This document shows, one piece after another, positions 45,745 through 59,335 of a DNA stretch of 64,000 nt (position 1 is the first letter of the stretch; the number at the start of each line of letters is the position of its first letter). A program made the translations under genes and the position numbers. Source of the DNA: Tetrahymena elliotti 4EA (taxonomy: Eukaryota > Ciliophora > Oligohymenophorea > Hymenostomatida > Tetrahymenidae); NCBI GenBank assembly GCA_000231825.2, contig JH720344.1, positions 163,169 to 227,168 of the forward strand. The letters run 5' to 3'. Below the pieces are notes generated by a model. It searched no databases. It saw only the letters and a list, made by a program, of their open reading frames with translations, and was not told the origin of the DNA.

Positions 45745-48150
45745 CCCTTATTCACCTGTTTTACTAATAATATCCACCTTTTAGAAATAAAAAAAAATTA
45801 ATATCGGATAAAGAAATTAAATAGAGTGAGAAAAACATAAAAATCTGAAAAGAACAAATAAAAATGAATGAATGAGTAAAATAAATATTAAGCGGACCAC
45901 CAACCTAAAAAAGTTAATTAATCTTAATATTATGTATTTCATTCATTATTCATTCATTCAAAAATGCATAATTAATACCTAAGGTCAAGAGCCAATTTTT
46001 AGAGATTAAGGCATTTAGCCAACTCAGATGCTAATCCTTATGCAACTGTTTCACCAATTTTATTCCACCTTTTAAAAAATGATAAAATTAAATATTGAAT
46101 AACCAAATATTATGAAGAGTGTGAAATGCTTAAAATGTGAATAAAATAAGTAAACAAATAAAAATTATTGAATGAGTAAAATAAATATCGCATACTACAA
46201 ACCTAAATTAATTAGTTAGTTACTTAAAATTAATTATTTCGCTATCCATTCATTCAAAATGCTAATTAATATCCAAACATAATTTATACTTGAGGTCAAG
46301 AAGAGTCAAAGCTTAGAGATTAGAGTTTTTAGCCTACTCAGATCCTAATCCTTATATACCTATTTCACCAATGTTATTACCCCTTTTAAAAAAATATAAA
46401 ATAAATATTGTTTAAAGAAATCTTCAAAAGAGTGAGAAAAGCTTAAAAATGTGATAAAATATCAAGCATACCACCAACCTAAATTTATCAATTAGTCACT
46501 NNNNNNNNNNNNNNNNNNNNNNNNNNNNNNNNNNNNNNNNNNNNNNNNNNNNNNNNNNNNNNNNNNNNNNNNNNNNNNNNNNNNNNNNNNNNNNNNNNNN
46601 NNNNNNNNNNNNAAAATATTAAAAAGAGTGAGAAAAGCTTAAAAATATGAATAAAATCTGAAAAGAACAAATGTAAAATAAACATCAAGCACACCACCAA
46701 CCTAAAAAAGTTAGTTAGTTACTTAAAATTAATTATTTCACATTCAAAATGCATAATTAATATCCAAACATAATTTATACCTGAGGTCGAGAGTCAAGTT
46801 TTAGAGATTAGAGCATTTAGCTAACTTAGATCCTAGTCCTTATGTACAGTTTTGCCAATTTTATTGTCACTATACATTCATTAAAATGCATAATTAATAA
46901 CCAAACATAATTTATACCTGAGGCTAAGGTGCAAAGTTTTGAGATTAGAGCACTTAGCTAACTCAGATATTAATCCTTATGCACCTGTTTCACCAATTGT
47001 ATTACTCCTTTAAAAAATGATAAAAATAAATATTGAATAAAGAAATATTAAAAAAAGTAATCAGTAAACAAATAAAAATGATTGAATGAGTAAAATAAAT
47101 ATCAAGCATACTACCAACCTAAATTAGTTGGTTAGTAGCTTAAAATTAATTATTTCACAATCCATTCATTCAAAATTCATAATTTATATCCAAACATAAT
47201 TTATGCCCGAGGTTAAGGTGCAAAGTTTGGAGATTAAAGTATTTAGCTCACTCAGATCCTAGTCCTTATGCACCTGTTTCACCAATCGTGTTGCTCCTTT
47301 TAAAAAATGATAAAAGCAAATATTGAATAAAGAAATATTAAAAAGAGAGAGAAAAGTTTAAAAATGTGAATTAAATCTGAAAAAAACAATTGTAAAATAA
47401 ATATCATAGCATACTACCAACCTAAAAAAGTTAGTTAGTTACTTAAAATTGAATATTTCACCATCCATCCATTCATTCAAAGTTCATAATTAATAATCAA
47501 ACATTATTTATACCAGAGGTTAAGGTCCATAGTTTGGAGATTAGAGCATTTAGCTAACTCAGATACTACTTTTTATGCACCTGTTTCACTAATTTTATTG
47601 GAGCTTTTAAACAAATAATGAATAAAGAAATATTAAAAGAATAAAATCTGAAAATAACAAATAAAAATGAATAATATCAAGCATACCACCAACCTAAAAA
47701 AGTAAGTGAGTCACTTAATATGAAGTATTTCATTATTCTTTAAAAATGCATAATTAATAGCTAAACTTAATATATACCAGAAGTTATGGTGCAAAAATGG
47801 AGATTAGAGCATTTAGCTTACTCAGATCCTAATCCTTATACACCTGTTCCATCAATATTATTGTCACTTAAGTAATGATACAAATAAATATTAAATAAAA
47901 CAATATTAAAAACAGTGAGGAAAGCTTAAAAATGTGAATAAAATTTGAAAAGAACAAATGTAAAATAAATATCAAGCATACTACCAATCTAAATTAGTCA
48001 GTTACTTAAAATTAATTATTTCACTATCCATTCATTAAAAATGCACAATTAATAACCAACCATAATTTATACCAGAGGTTAAGGTCCAAAGTTTGGAGAT
48101 TAGAGCATTTTGCTAACTCAGATGCTAATCCTTTTTCACCAATTTAATTA
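45745..48150. repeat. Tandem array of a ~300-bp unit, about eight copies
   Basis: Landmarks recur about every 300 bp. ACCACCAACCTAAA-like text occurs near 45900, 46197, 46466, 46690, 47110, 47415, 47690 and 47985. ACTCAGATNCTAATCCTTAT occurs near 46024, 46336, 46821, 46961, 47257, 47559, 47821 and 48117. Each unit also holds GAGATTAGAGCATTTAGCTA, AGTGAGAAAAGCTTAAAAAT and CATAATTTATACCTGAGGT. Copies differ by substitutions and small indels. The spacing near 46820-46960 is short, so one unit is partial. No coding frame is conserved between units. It is a local satellite-like array, and the assembly gap falls inside it. Confidence 0.85.
46501..46612. other. Assembly gap, 112 N
   Basis: A run of N in the middle of the tandem repeat, where collapse or mis-joining is expected; copy number across it is unknown. 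Confidence 1.
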
Positions 48151-48164
48151 TATATATATATATG

Positions 48165-48200
48165 TATAGTACCCTAAGGTACTGCCTTTTCAGGGCTATA
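48165..48200. repeat. Imperfect hairpin at the end of the tandem array
   Basis: TATAGTACCCT pairs with AGGGCTATA except for a TA bulge, and inside it GTACC-CTAA-GGTAC forms a perfect 5-bp stem. It follows an (AT)n run at 48150 and marks the end of the repeat. A structured RNA or cruciform is possible; no known RNA family recognised. Confidence 0.4.
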
Positions 48201-51200
48201 CACTGAAATTTTGGATATTAAGGTAAATTATTAGAAATATATTCTGTAAGCATAATCCTAATATTGAATCCTCGGATACGCATCTATTTATATATTAAAA
48301 TCAAAAATTTTTGTTAACTTAAAGAAAATAAATACAAAAAATCATTTAACGAATAGGGGGGAGACTATTTAATAAATTTTAAAAAGGGGGATTATGATCA
48401 CGATTTTAGAGTAATTTACAATTAATTTTGAGAAAAATATTTTACTCTGTTTACAAATTTTCTATTCAACTCTTATTTACCTTTAAAAAGCAGTATTAAT
48501 CAAATTTGATATTTTTTTTACTCTTTCTTCCAATTAATTTATATTATTATAAATTTTGAACAAAAAATAGATATTTATTTCTCATAAAATATGATTGCAT
48601 GCTGCTTAAACTAAACCAAAATGAAATAAAAAAGTAGTAATATTTAATTAAATTATAAATTTTCTAAATAAAACTTTATTTTTCTTTAGCTGCAAGTTTA
48701 GAAAAATAATATTTGTTAGTACTATTACTCTTTTTTTACATGTTGAAAGATATTAAAATAGAATTATTTTTTATTAAGTTAAAATATTTGATAAATCAAA
48801 ATAAGATACTATTTTTAAAAACAAACAATAAAATTGTAAACAGATAAAACCAATAATTTAAAATTCTATTATTATTTAAAAAAAAGATATTTTTTGATTT
48901 ATTTGGAAGTAAATAAAATTAACAATTTTTTCTCTTATCAAAAGTAAAAATAAATGAAAACTTGAGGTTAATTATTTTTCCTTTTTTTTGAATATTTTTC
49001 ATTAAATACTTCCAACTAATTAATGAATAGTATTAGGAATTTTTATTTTTTTAAAATGATTTCAAATTATCTAAATGTTTAATAGAGACTTTAACATTAT
49101 TCATTTCACTAGAATAGTCATTTTGATTGCATAAAAATGTTTGTAATGATCTTACTAAATTTATTATAATTTTCCTTATTTCCATCATAATAATTCATGA
49201 AGTTTATATAATAAAGTTAAAATTTTATAGTGTAGTTATAAAAGCTTAATTATCTAAATTTTTATTATTAAATAAAGCTAACTCTCTCTCATAATCTAAG
49301 AGTATTGCTAAGATCTGATATATTCAGATAAGAAAAATTTCCCCTTAGTGCAAATAAACAAGCCAAAAAGATTGTTTCTACATCTAAAGTTGTAATTTTG
49401 TATATCTTCAAATTTAAACTTAGTTATAAAATAATTATGATTATTATTTTTTTTTAATTACCTAAAAATACTAGAATAAAATTTTAATAGTATATTAATT
49501 CAACAATACCACTCATTCAGTATTTTTTTCTTTAACTCTCTAAATATTAAATTTTATATTTTAACTTAATATTTTTTTGTGTTTCTTTTGAGAGGTAATT
49601 TAAAAAGACCATTACAAAGATATTTGATCATATTTAAGAAGTATTTTTCTGTTTGAATAAAATGGTTTATAAGTGAAAGAGAATATGCAATAAAATATAA
49701 TACAATTTTTATTTTTTCGAATACTATTTATTTTAGGCAATCAAAAGTATTAATATTTTCTTTTTAACTAATTTCCTAATTTTTGTTTTATTTTTTACTT
49801 CAGAAAGTGAGTGAGTAACTTAAAAATGTTAAAATATTCCAATATGTTTCTAATACGAAGTTTTGTTGTTTGATTATTAAATTAAGGAATTTCTCAATCT
49901 TTCAATCATAGAATATGAAGAAATTAAAATTACTAATTTGATAATTGGATTTGGTATAGTTATATTATTATAATAATAATAATACATATATTTAAATAGA
50001 TATAAACCAACATATTTTACTTGGCTTCTTGTGTAATAAATATATTATTAAAATAGCCTTCACTATACTGGTTTAATTTAAGTTAATGAAGAAATTTAAA
50101 AACAATTTCTTTTTATATGCAATATTAAATATTAATAAAATAAATAAAAATATAAAATTGGATTAATAATTTTATATCAAATTGTAATTAATTTTATTTT
50201 TGATAGATTTCAAATAAAAAATTAATAAACAATTTTTTTGAAACAAATAAAATGATTTTTTGCTAAAAATGTATTCAAAAATAAGAGAAAAATAATTACT
50301 TTTTTAATTATTTGTTTTAGAAATATATCAGAATTTATTAATTGAATTGAAACAAAGCGATACCAAAAAAAAGTTTAAAATATAATAAATGATAAGTAAA
50401 TCCAGTATAACATTCTAGCCTTGATTTAATTTAAATTAATAGGTTACTATTAGTTTTATTTATTTTTTAAAAAAATTATTTATTACAATTAATGTAATTT
50501 TATTTTTTATCCTAAATAAAACTGATGATGTTACTCATTTATAATTCGTCAGAATAGCAAATTTTTTATTCAATTAGTATGCATTTACCTTTTTCTTAAT
50601 AATTCCAATAATTTAAAACTTGAGATTTATCAATGATTTCTATCTAAATATCTCTTTTCAAATATGATCAGGAAATAAAATAAGGATGATTATTCATTTC
50701 ATTTTAAAATTATTTATATTTACTTGAGTTAAATTTTAAAAAAGTCATTGCGTATTTTTTTGAAAATATTTCGTTTTATTGATTCTATTTTTTTTTACAT
50801 TTTATTTGAAAAATAGTAACAATTTTTGCAAGTTAATAAATTCTGATTAAATATAAATTAATCAAAGAAATATTTTTTGAATAATTTATTATCCAGCTTG
50901 TTGAATAATAATTAATGATTACATTTTATCATTCATTTTATGCATATTTTATTTAATCATCTTAAAAATATCTTGCATAAAATATATGAATAGGGTAGTT
51001 GATTTTTTAAGGTTTTTTTTGTGAAGCAATGACGAACTGAAGAGTAATTTGTAGAAGGAATAGTAATGAAATTCAAAAAATTTGTAATTAAATCAATTAC
51101 ATTTATTTAAAAATTAAATTTACTCAAATTGGTGATATTATTGACCACATTCTCAAAAGGTAATTAATTTACTTTTATTATATTCTTCTTATTGCTTTTT

Positions 51201-51535
51201 TTTTATTCATACTTACAAGATTATTATTTATAAGAGAGAGTAATTCGAAGAAATTCTTTGATTTTCTATTTGATAGTCATGCTAATCAAATCAATTATTT
51301 GTATTTATCCAGAAAATAAATATCTGATAAAAAATGAGAGATATCAAACATATTTTAATTAATACTTTTGATGATTCTAAAAGTATAATAAATAGCAAGA
51401 CTAATTAAAAAGCATTTATCATATTATTAAATAATCAATTAAATAAATAAATAAACAAACAAATAAATAAATTAGTTAATAAATAATCTATAGACAATTT
51501 GATAACATTATAAGCTCAAACTTCAATAGATTTTC
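48201..51535. other. Long intergenic region
   Basis: 3.3 kb of very AT-rich DNA. No ORF with convincing protein composition, no tRNA fold and no repeat of note was found on either strand. Two G-runs near 48355-48395 (GGGGGGAG, AAGGGGGATT) stand out. The right end is upstream of the first ABC transporter and presumably contains its promoter. Confidence 0.5.
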
Positions 51536-54500
51536 ATGATTTTCAGGTTGCAATTCATGACTGTTCTCAAGAAGAACATGTTAATAGGTTGGCGTAACAA
51601 GGATATTCTATATGAGAATATTCTCCCTCTTTTTGCAGGCGTTCTCCTTCTTTTAGTGAGTAAATAATTGATCTTAATTACTAAATTATTTATTTAATTA
51701 CTCAAACGTTTTTAATTTATCTCTCAAATAGAACAACTATCTTAGCTTCAATTTATGGCTCCACTCTTAGTACCTCTGGCTATTAGTGGTTCAAGTAGGT
51801 CAACACTAATTTAATTAGTAGATGAAAAGGCAGAAAGATATAAAGAAACTCAAAAGGTAGATTCATTAAGCAAATCATAATTAGTAATTAATAATTAATT
51901 AAAATAAACAGATTATGGGTTTATCATAAAAGGCTTATATCACTGCTTGGATTAGTTCAAGTTATCTCAGAGGTATCTTTGTAAGCAACTCATTTAGTTT
52001 TAGGAATTGTAAATAAATAAATTTTTTTGTAAATAGAGTTCAATTACCTTTTTGATCATTCCTACACTCGGTGGTTTGGCATATATTGACTCACCAGGAC
52101 CTTTTATTGGAGCTTACTTGATCTACTACATAGCAGCAATTCATCAATCTTTGTGCCTCTCTACACTATTTTCAAAGACTAAAATGGCTTCTGAAATTGG
52201 AACTCTTTTGACAATTATCCCAATCTTTTTGGTCTTTTTAATTCTAGTTGAAGATATCAGAACGTAATTAAATGATTAGATATTGATTGATTAATTTAAT
52301 TTCTTTTTCTATGCGGTTATAATATTATTAAATACATACTAGCAATCAATTTATATTTTTACTATCTTTTCATAAGAAATTGCATTTTATCACAGAATCC
52401 CAAAAATCTAAAATCAAAACTAAACAAACAAAGCAAAGAAAAACAAAAGAAAACAGATGTTTTTAATTTCCATACAAAATTTGAACTTTTTTATAATGTG
52501 CGTCATAAATAGTAACCTAAATTTCAATTGATTTTATTTTAAATCTTGAAAAATCTTTTATATAAAAAAGTTATTGATCCATAATTAATTTATGATTTTA
52601 GTTGAATGCATTACATCCAATAATTTAAACAAAACATTCAAGAGTTTTTTTTGCAGAATGATTAACTTACATCATTATATTCTTTATTTATTAATTTTTC
52701 CATTTTTATAATTTAAAAGATTCGTTCCCTACTACTGGGCTTTAGGATTGTTCCCCTAATGCACAATTGCTTTTGCTTATATGACCTCATTAAATAGTGA
52801 ATCAACTTTCTACTTCACTCCTCCTGTTGGTGATTACTATACTGTGAATGATGTTATTGGTGAGTTAATTTTCAATGTATTTTTTTACATCATTCTCTAC
52901 TTTTACTTGGATTAAGTTATTCCTAACGAATATGGTGTCTCTAAGCACCCTCTCTTTTTCATTAAAGATTTATTCAAAAAATCAAGCACCAACAGTAAAA
53001 TTATTTAATCATTCTTTTTCTTTTAATAATTTCAAATGTTTTCCAAAGATAATTAACCTTAAGAAGAAAACAAAGGATTAAATGAGCCATTAAATTATAA
53101 TAATGTTTCTGATATTGAAATCTGCCGTACTTCTTTGACTCAATAAGATACTTCTTCTGCTGATTTCCACGAACCTTATCCAAACGAGAGAAAACTTCCT
53201 GCAAGTGTTGTAATCAATGGACTTTAGAAAGTATTTGGTGATTTTACTGCAGTTAACAAAATCTCCATCAAGCTTTATGAATCAAATATTTTTTGGTAAA
53301 ATAATTTTAATTATGAGAGTAAATTTAAAGAAGATTTATAAAAATAAAAAGTTTACTTGGACATAATGGTGCTGGTAAAACAACAACTATTTCTTTATTG
53401 ACAGGTTTGCTTAGTAAAACAAATGGACACGTTTAAAGTATACCATTAAAAATATATGTTCAAAATTAATATTTTATTTTATTTGATGAAAATAGTGTAT
53501 GGAAAAGACTTAGAAACAGATATGGATGATATCAGAAAGTTTATTGGATTATGCACTCAAAGAGATTGTTTGTATGATGATTTGACTTTTGTTGAACATC
53601 TTAGATTCATAGGAAGTATTAAAGGATTAGAAGGTTAAGCTTTAGATGATGAAGTTCAATACATCCTAAATAAGACTGGAACTCAATCAGAAGCTCAAAA
53701 ACTTTCAAAGGAACTTTCCGGTGGTCAAAAACGTAAACTTTCTCTTGGTATGGCTCTTATTGGAGGATCTAAAGTTATATTCTTGGATGAACCTACTTCT
53801 GGTATGGATAACTTGAGTAGAAGAGCTATTTGGGATATTTTAGAATCAGTTCGTGATGAAAAGCGTACCTTAGTCTTAACAACTCATCACTTAGATGAAG
53901 CTGAAGTTTTAGCTGATAGAATTGGTATCATGGCTAAAGGTAAGTTCTTGGCTGTCGGTTCAAGTTAGTTTATTAAAAAGAACTTCGGTGAGGGTTATTC
54001 TTTGAGAATTTCTGTTGAAGATGCTCATTTATCTGAATTCACAAAGAGTTGGAAACAAGAAATTATGTAGATCATAGAATCCACTCTTTCAGACACATAA
54101 TTTAATCCCCAAACATAAGCCGATACCATTCTTTACTTAATTCCTTTCTCTGAGTAGCCTAAATTCATTGAACTATTTGGCAAACTTAAAAAATTTGAGT
54201 TTGTTAATGTTGATTTGGTAATGAACAGTCTAGAAGATGCTTTTATTAACATCGGTATGGATGAAGAAAAGTTCTTAGAAAAAAATCAACGTCGTCTTAG
54301 TGGATTAGCAACCAAGAAAGAAGTAACTAAAAATGAATACACCAATTTCAGTGACATTGAAGTTCCTAAATGCCTTGCAGATCCCCCAACTTATAAATTT
54401 ACCAGCTAAATGTATGCTATTTTCCTAAGAAGATACTTTTACACAATAAGAAACACTACTAACTGGATTTCATTTATTATTGCTTTCATCCTCCTTGTTT

Positions 54501-56711
54501 CAGCTACTATCGTAATTCATTTCTTTCACTTTTACTTCTTAATATTAATTATTTTTTTCAAAATTAAATAGGTTGTCAATGTTATCACTATCCCAGCAGC
54601 ATTTGAATTTGCAAAAGATAATTTCAGACTTACATTTATGAGCAACTTCTTAGTCCTTGCCTATACTTTCAATTCTTCGATTTTCATTTCCCTTCCTGTC
54701 ATGGAAAGAGAATATAACCTTAAATATGCCTTAAATGTTATGGGATGCAGAGTAATTAATTAATTAACAAATAATTCAATTATTTAGACAATATTTAAAT
54801 TTATCTTTTATCGATAGGTATTACCCTACTGGCTTGGTACATTCTTATTCGATTACTTGGTATTCCTATTGACAATCATCTTCTTCTTAATCTTGTGTGT
54901 TGCATAATCATTATCTTATGTAACTTCTGCTTTTTGGTCTGTTTTCTTCATTTTAGCTACTTTTGGAGCTGCTTATATCACTTCTTCCTATTTCTGGGGA
55001 TTTCTCTTCAAAAAGGCTAGTTCAGCACTTAAATTCTACCCATTGATGAATTTCTTCTTGATTTACTCCGTTCCTTGGATATTGTGTGGTCCTATTTACT
55101 AATTGTACAAAAATGATTATATAGGTACCGATACTTATGATATTTTGAATGGCTTTGCTCAAATTCCTTCTTACTTGGTTAGTCCCTTATTTTGCTTACA
55201 ATTTGCTTTCATAACTGTTTATCCTCAAATGAGATCTAATGGACCTAACTTTGGTACAACCATAACCACTGTTTATGGATTCTGCTTATTAATATTAGCC
55301 TCTGCTTTATCATTTATGGCTGTTACCTTATTCATCGAATAAAAGAAATATGGTCTTAAAAACACTGGCAGTAAAGAATGTAATCTAAAATTTATCATTT
55401 TTTCTTTTTAAATTAAAAATTAACTTTCTAAAAAAAGCTGAAGAAGAAATCCTGTCTTAAATTCAAGAATAAGGAGATGACTTAGTCAAAGAAGAAATTA
55501 ATCGTGTTGACTAAAACAGTAATTAAACTATCAGAGTTGATGGCCTTATTAAAAAATACGAAACAGGTACATTAGCTGTCAAAAACACCAAATTTTGTGT
55601 AGACAAGGGTGAAATCTTTGGTTTACTTGGTCCCAATGGAGCAGGAAAATCAACCACTTTCAGTATTCTAACTAGTTTAATTCCTAAAACTTATGGTTCT
55701 CTCAAAATCAAAAACTTCGAAGTAGATAAAGGTATCATGGAAATCTACTAAGATGTTGGTATTTGCCCCTAATTTGATTGTCTCTGGGAAAATCTCACAC
55801 CCCCTGAACATTTGAAGCTTTTTGGTAGAATGAAGGGTTTAAGTGGAAATGATTTAAATGAATCTGTTGAATATTTCTTAAAGGTATTTTATTAAACATA
55901 ACTTTTTTAGACTTATTTTGGTTAAAAAACTTTATTGAAATAAAGTTGAAATTTTAAAAGGAAATTAATACAAAAACATGTTCTAATTAACTAATTTATT
56001 TATTATTAATATTTAGACTATGTAATTAACTGAAATGGTTAAGAAGAAAGCTGGTTAATTGAGTGGTGGTAATAAGAGAAAGCTTTGTGTAGCCAATGCT
56101 CTTATTGGTGGTCCCGATGTCTAGTTCTTTGATGAACCATCAACTGGTGTAGACCCTATTGCTAGAAGATTCTTATGGAACACTTTAACTGTTGGAATGA
56201 AATTAAGAAACTCAGCTATCTGTATGACAACTCATACTATGGATGAGGTATTTATTTATACAATTACATTTTATTAAGTATTAATCTATTTTTATAATCA
56301 AATTAATAGGCTGAATCCCTCTGCACTAAGATAGGAATTTTAATTAAAGGACAATTCTAGACTTTGGGTACTCCATAATAACTTAGAAATAAATATGGTT
56401 CTGGCTATAACATCACATTTAAGCTTAACAAAAATGCTACGAAAGAAGAGCTTGAAACTTTGATTTAAAAGAATTTCCCTAAAGCATTTATGATCTAAGA
56501 TAAAAGATCTGACTACACTACTTTCTAAATTACTAAGGAAGAATTCTAATTCTTAGAAGCCTTTGAGTTATGTGAAAATAGCTTGAAAAAATAAAACCTT
56601 GTTGATGATTTCTCAATCAATCAAAGTTCATTGGAATAAGTTTATTCTCAATTCAGTAAATTCTAAATTGAAGATAACAACGAACAACCAGTAATTTTAA
56701 ATCCAGAGTGA
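51536..56711 (+). CDS. ABCA-type full ABC transporter, 1,329 aa, 13 exons
   Basis: Exons: 51536-51659, 51732-51856, 51912-51980, 52037-52263, 52720-52994, 53049-53295, 53352-53437, 53496-54511, 54572-54751, 54818-55379, 55438-55883, 56017-56247, 56310-56711 (TGA 56709-56711). Phases agree at every join. Layout is TMD1-NBD1-TMD2-NBD2. TMD1 carries the ABCA-like [16 protein letters not shown] motif. NBD1: Walker [10 protein letters not shown] (~359), signature LSGGQ (~457), Walker B VIFLDEP (~478), D-loop GMDN, switch TTHHLDE. NBD2: Walker [10 protein letters not shown] (~1035), LSGGN, Walker [12 protein letters not shown] (~1155), TTHTMDE. Both sites look catalytic. Members usually move lipids or related amphiphiles; the substrate is unknown. 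It has a tandem paralogue at 59336. Confidence 0.92.
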
Positions 56712-57527
56712 TTATTAATACGAAGAATTATTTTCTTGTAACAAATTTATTGAATTAATTTTATATAAAATTAATTGTATCAAATATTTTATATCTATTC
56801 TTCCTTCCATCCATTTCTTCATTTTTCCTAATTAATCTTTAAAAATTATTTTTTTCAATATCTTTGTTTCTTTCAGATCAATATTTTTTTTAAAATATTA
56901 AATAAAATAAGAGAACCAACATTTTAGATTTTTCTATTATGTTACGTTACACTAAATATTTATTTATGTATTTATATCCTTTATATTTTAAAGACATTTT
57001 GAAATTACCAGAGCAGACTTTTATCTTTCTTTGATGTCTTACTTTAACTTTTTAAGATTAAACTATTTCTGTTTTTTTACCTTAAAGATTTAATCTCTTT
57101 CTATATTCACACCCTCTAGTATTAAAGATTGCTTAAATTAAAATAATTAAAGTATAAATAATCAATTATTTTCTGGTAAAATTTTTGAGTGAAAAAATAA
57201 TTAAAATACCAGTCGGGAAATAATTCTGTCACATAACAACATTAACTGATAAGATAAATATAAATGTTTTATCAGTTATTATGAAAATATAATATATTAA
57301 ATATATGTTATTATAAGAAGATTTTAATAAAAACCTTTCAAAGTGTATTTATTTTTATTTTGGATTTAACTTCTACAAACAAAAAATAAATAAATAAAGT
57401 AATTAATTAAAATTATATTTAAATTATTAAGTAGATAATAAACTGTAATTAAAATGAGCTAATAAATAAACCTATTAGCTAAGGGGATCATTTTTTATAT
57501 AACGTAAAAAAATATTTATCTCCTAAA
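56712..57527. other. Intergenic
   Basis: AT-rich 3' flank of the first ABC gene. No gene seen. Confidence 0.5.
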
Positions 57528-57893
57528 ATGGAAAAACAATAAGCATAAAATGTTCTTTGGAAAAAATATAATGAATAAGGTATTTATGAAGATCAGAGGT
57601 AGTGATAAATCAGGAAGACCAAAAACCCTAGATGAAAATGATGTCAACCAGCTGGTTGAATACACAAGAAATAATCTTTGCTTGAAAATTAATATTTCTT
57701 AGCTCAATATTGTCATTAAGAAAGGTGATGTACATTTATGATATTTATTTTACATAAAGAAAAATAAAAATTTTTTCTAGAAAAATCAATAAAGATCTAT
57801 CTATTAAGCAAACTCTTTAATAAATTAAACAGAGTTGGATTCCAAATAAATAAATTGAGGTAAATTTGAGAGATTTAATGTGTAAATTTTGAA
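57528..57893 (+). pseudogene. Helix-turn-helix (Tc1/mariner transposase-like) fragment
   Basis: ATG at 57528 opens MEKQQAQNVLWKKYNEQGIY but stops after 25 codons. In another frame, from ATG 57571, DKSGRPKTLDENDVNQLVEY and TRNNLCLKINISQLNIVIKK can be read. The SGRPKTLDE..V..LV pattern is typical of the second DNA-binding helix-turn-helix of Tc1/mariner transposases. A GT at 57730 and TTTTTTCTAG at 57771-57780 could bound a 51-nt intron; beyond it a short polar stretch reaches TGA by ~57893. No DDE catalytic domain follows and no inverted repeats were found. It is best taken as the 5' relic of a transposase or a small gene derived from one. Confidence 0.45.
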
Positions 57894-59335
57894 TATAACT
57901 TGATAAACAAAATCAAAAAATTGATCAGTCCTTGCGTACAAATTAATTTGGTAAATTAATAACCAATTTTTATAGTACAAGAATTGGTAAAAAATAATGT
58001 GAAGGTGTGTTTTAAAAATAATACAATCAAATTTATGTTCAATTTTAACAACTTTAAAAGGTCCTTTTGTTTAATTTTGATTTATTACCTATTACATTTC
58101 TTTAATTATTCAGAGCAACAAATGTATGCATTTATCTTTTTAATGAAAGCTTAAAATTATTTATTTAGATTTTTGATTTTAATTGCCATTTAAATAATTC
58201 TTCTTTTAGGTTTCATTCATGCTCCAATTACGAGTTTAGTTACTTTATCTTTAGTTTTAATATTTAAATATTTTTCTTTTATTATTTCTAAATTTGAGTA
58301 AATTAACATTTATATTTAAAAAAATCAAATAAGCTTTATAATTTGATTTTTTTCAAACAATTACATGAGATGTGTTTGCTTTTAGTTTGTAATAAAAAAA
58401 TAGTTAAAATTGAGATATTATTTCTAAATTAGCTCAAAATATTTTAATTCTTATTACAAAATATGATTATTTTTGAAAGAACTATTAAAAATATTTAGAT
58501 TCAAAGTTTTAGCTAAAATCAATTAATATCTTTGTCTTTTAATTAAAAAAATATATTGATTTGTTTGTTTATTTATAAATAATTTAATTATCTTCACTTT
58601 CTCTTTTTTTTACATTTTTCAACTTTACAGATGATAAAATTTTTGCTTTTATTAAATTGATTGTAATGTATTATCTTAATCAATCGTTTTTTATGAGTTA
58701 GTACTTTTTGTTTTAAATTTTATTTTTAAAATAACTTAAAATTGAAAATTATTCCAATTTTGAAATGTGAATCAAAAATATTTTAATGTTTATCGATATG
58801 AGATTTATTTAAAAAGAAGAAAATTTGAAATTAATATAACATTTAATGTATTTGTTTATTTATTTTTGTTTGCTTTGCGAAGAGATAGGTATGTTAAGAT
58901 TAATTGAAATTTCTTTACTGATATGTTAGTGGATATACTTATTTATTTAATTTTTTTTGCTTCGTGAAGAGATAAATAGGTTAATATTAATTGAAATTTC
59001 TTTACTGATAGATTAGTGGATTTAAAAGAATAATGAATTTAGGTTATTTGCGAAATATCATAAGAATTTATAGATATTGCGATTAATCAAAATGATGCAA
59101 TTTCGAAGTTGGTTATTATTAATTGCATAATTTTTCTTTTTAGCTAAGATAGAAGTCTTAATTAAATTATTAATTTGCAAAGGGTAATTTAAAACGATTA
59201 CTCAGGAATCTATATAAAAAAAGAAAGCAAATTAAATTAAAAATTATTAAAAATTTTGTCAATAAAAAGAATTTAGGTTTAAAAAAAGTAGATTTTTCAC
59301 AAAAGTAGATATACACACATACACATTTCATTAAA
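57894..59335. other. Intergenic with a duplicated segment
   Basis: AT-rich. 58869-59022 contains a tandem duplication; the remainder shows no gene. The right end is the presumed promoter of the second ABC gene. Confidence 0.5.
58869..59022. repeat. ~85-bp tandem duplication upstream of the second ABC gene
   Basis: TTTGCTTTGCGAAGAGATAG...TTAATTGAAATTTCTTTACTG + ATATGTTAGTGGAT at 58869-58934 recurs as TTTGCTTCGTGAAGAGATAA...TTAATTGAAATTTCTTTACTG + ATAGATTAGTGGAT at 58956-59022. Starts are about 86 bp apart. It lies 310-470 bp before the ATG. Confidence 0.75.

Noticed and set aside
45745..48150. CRISPR-like array
   Set aside because: The unit is about 300 bp with no short repeat/unique spacer pattern; this is an ordinary tandem repeat in a eukaryote.
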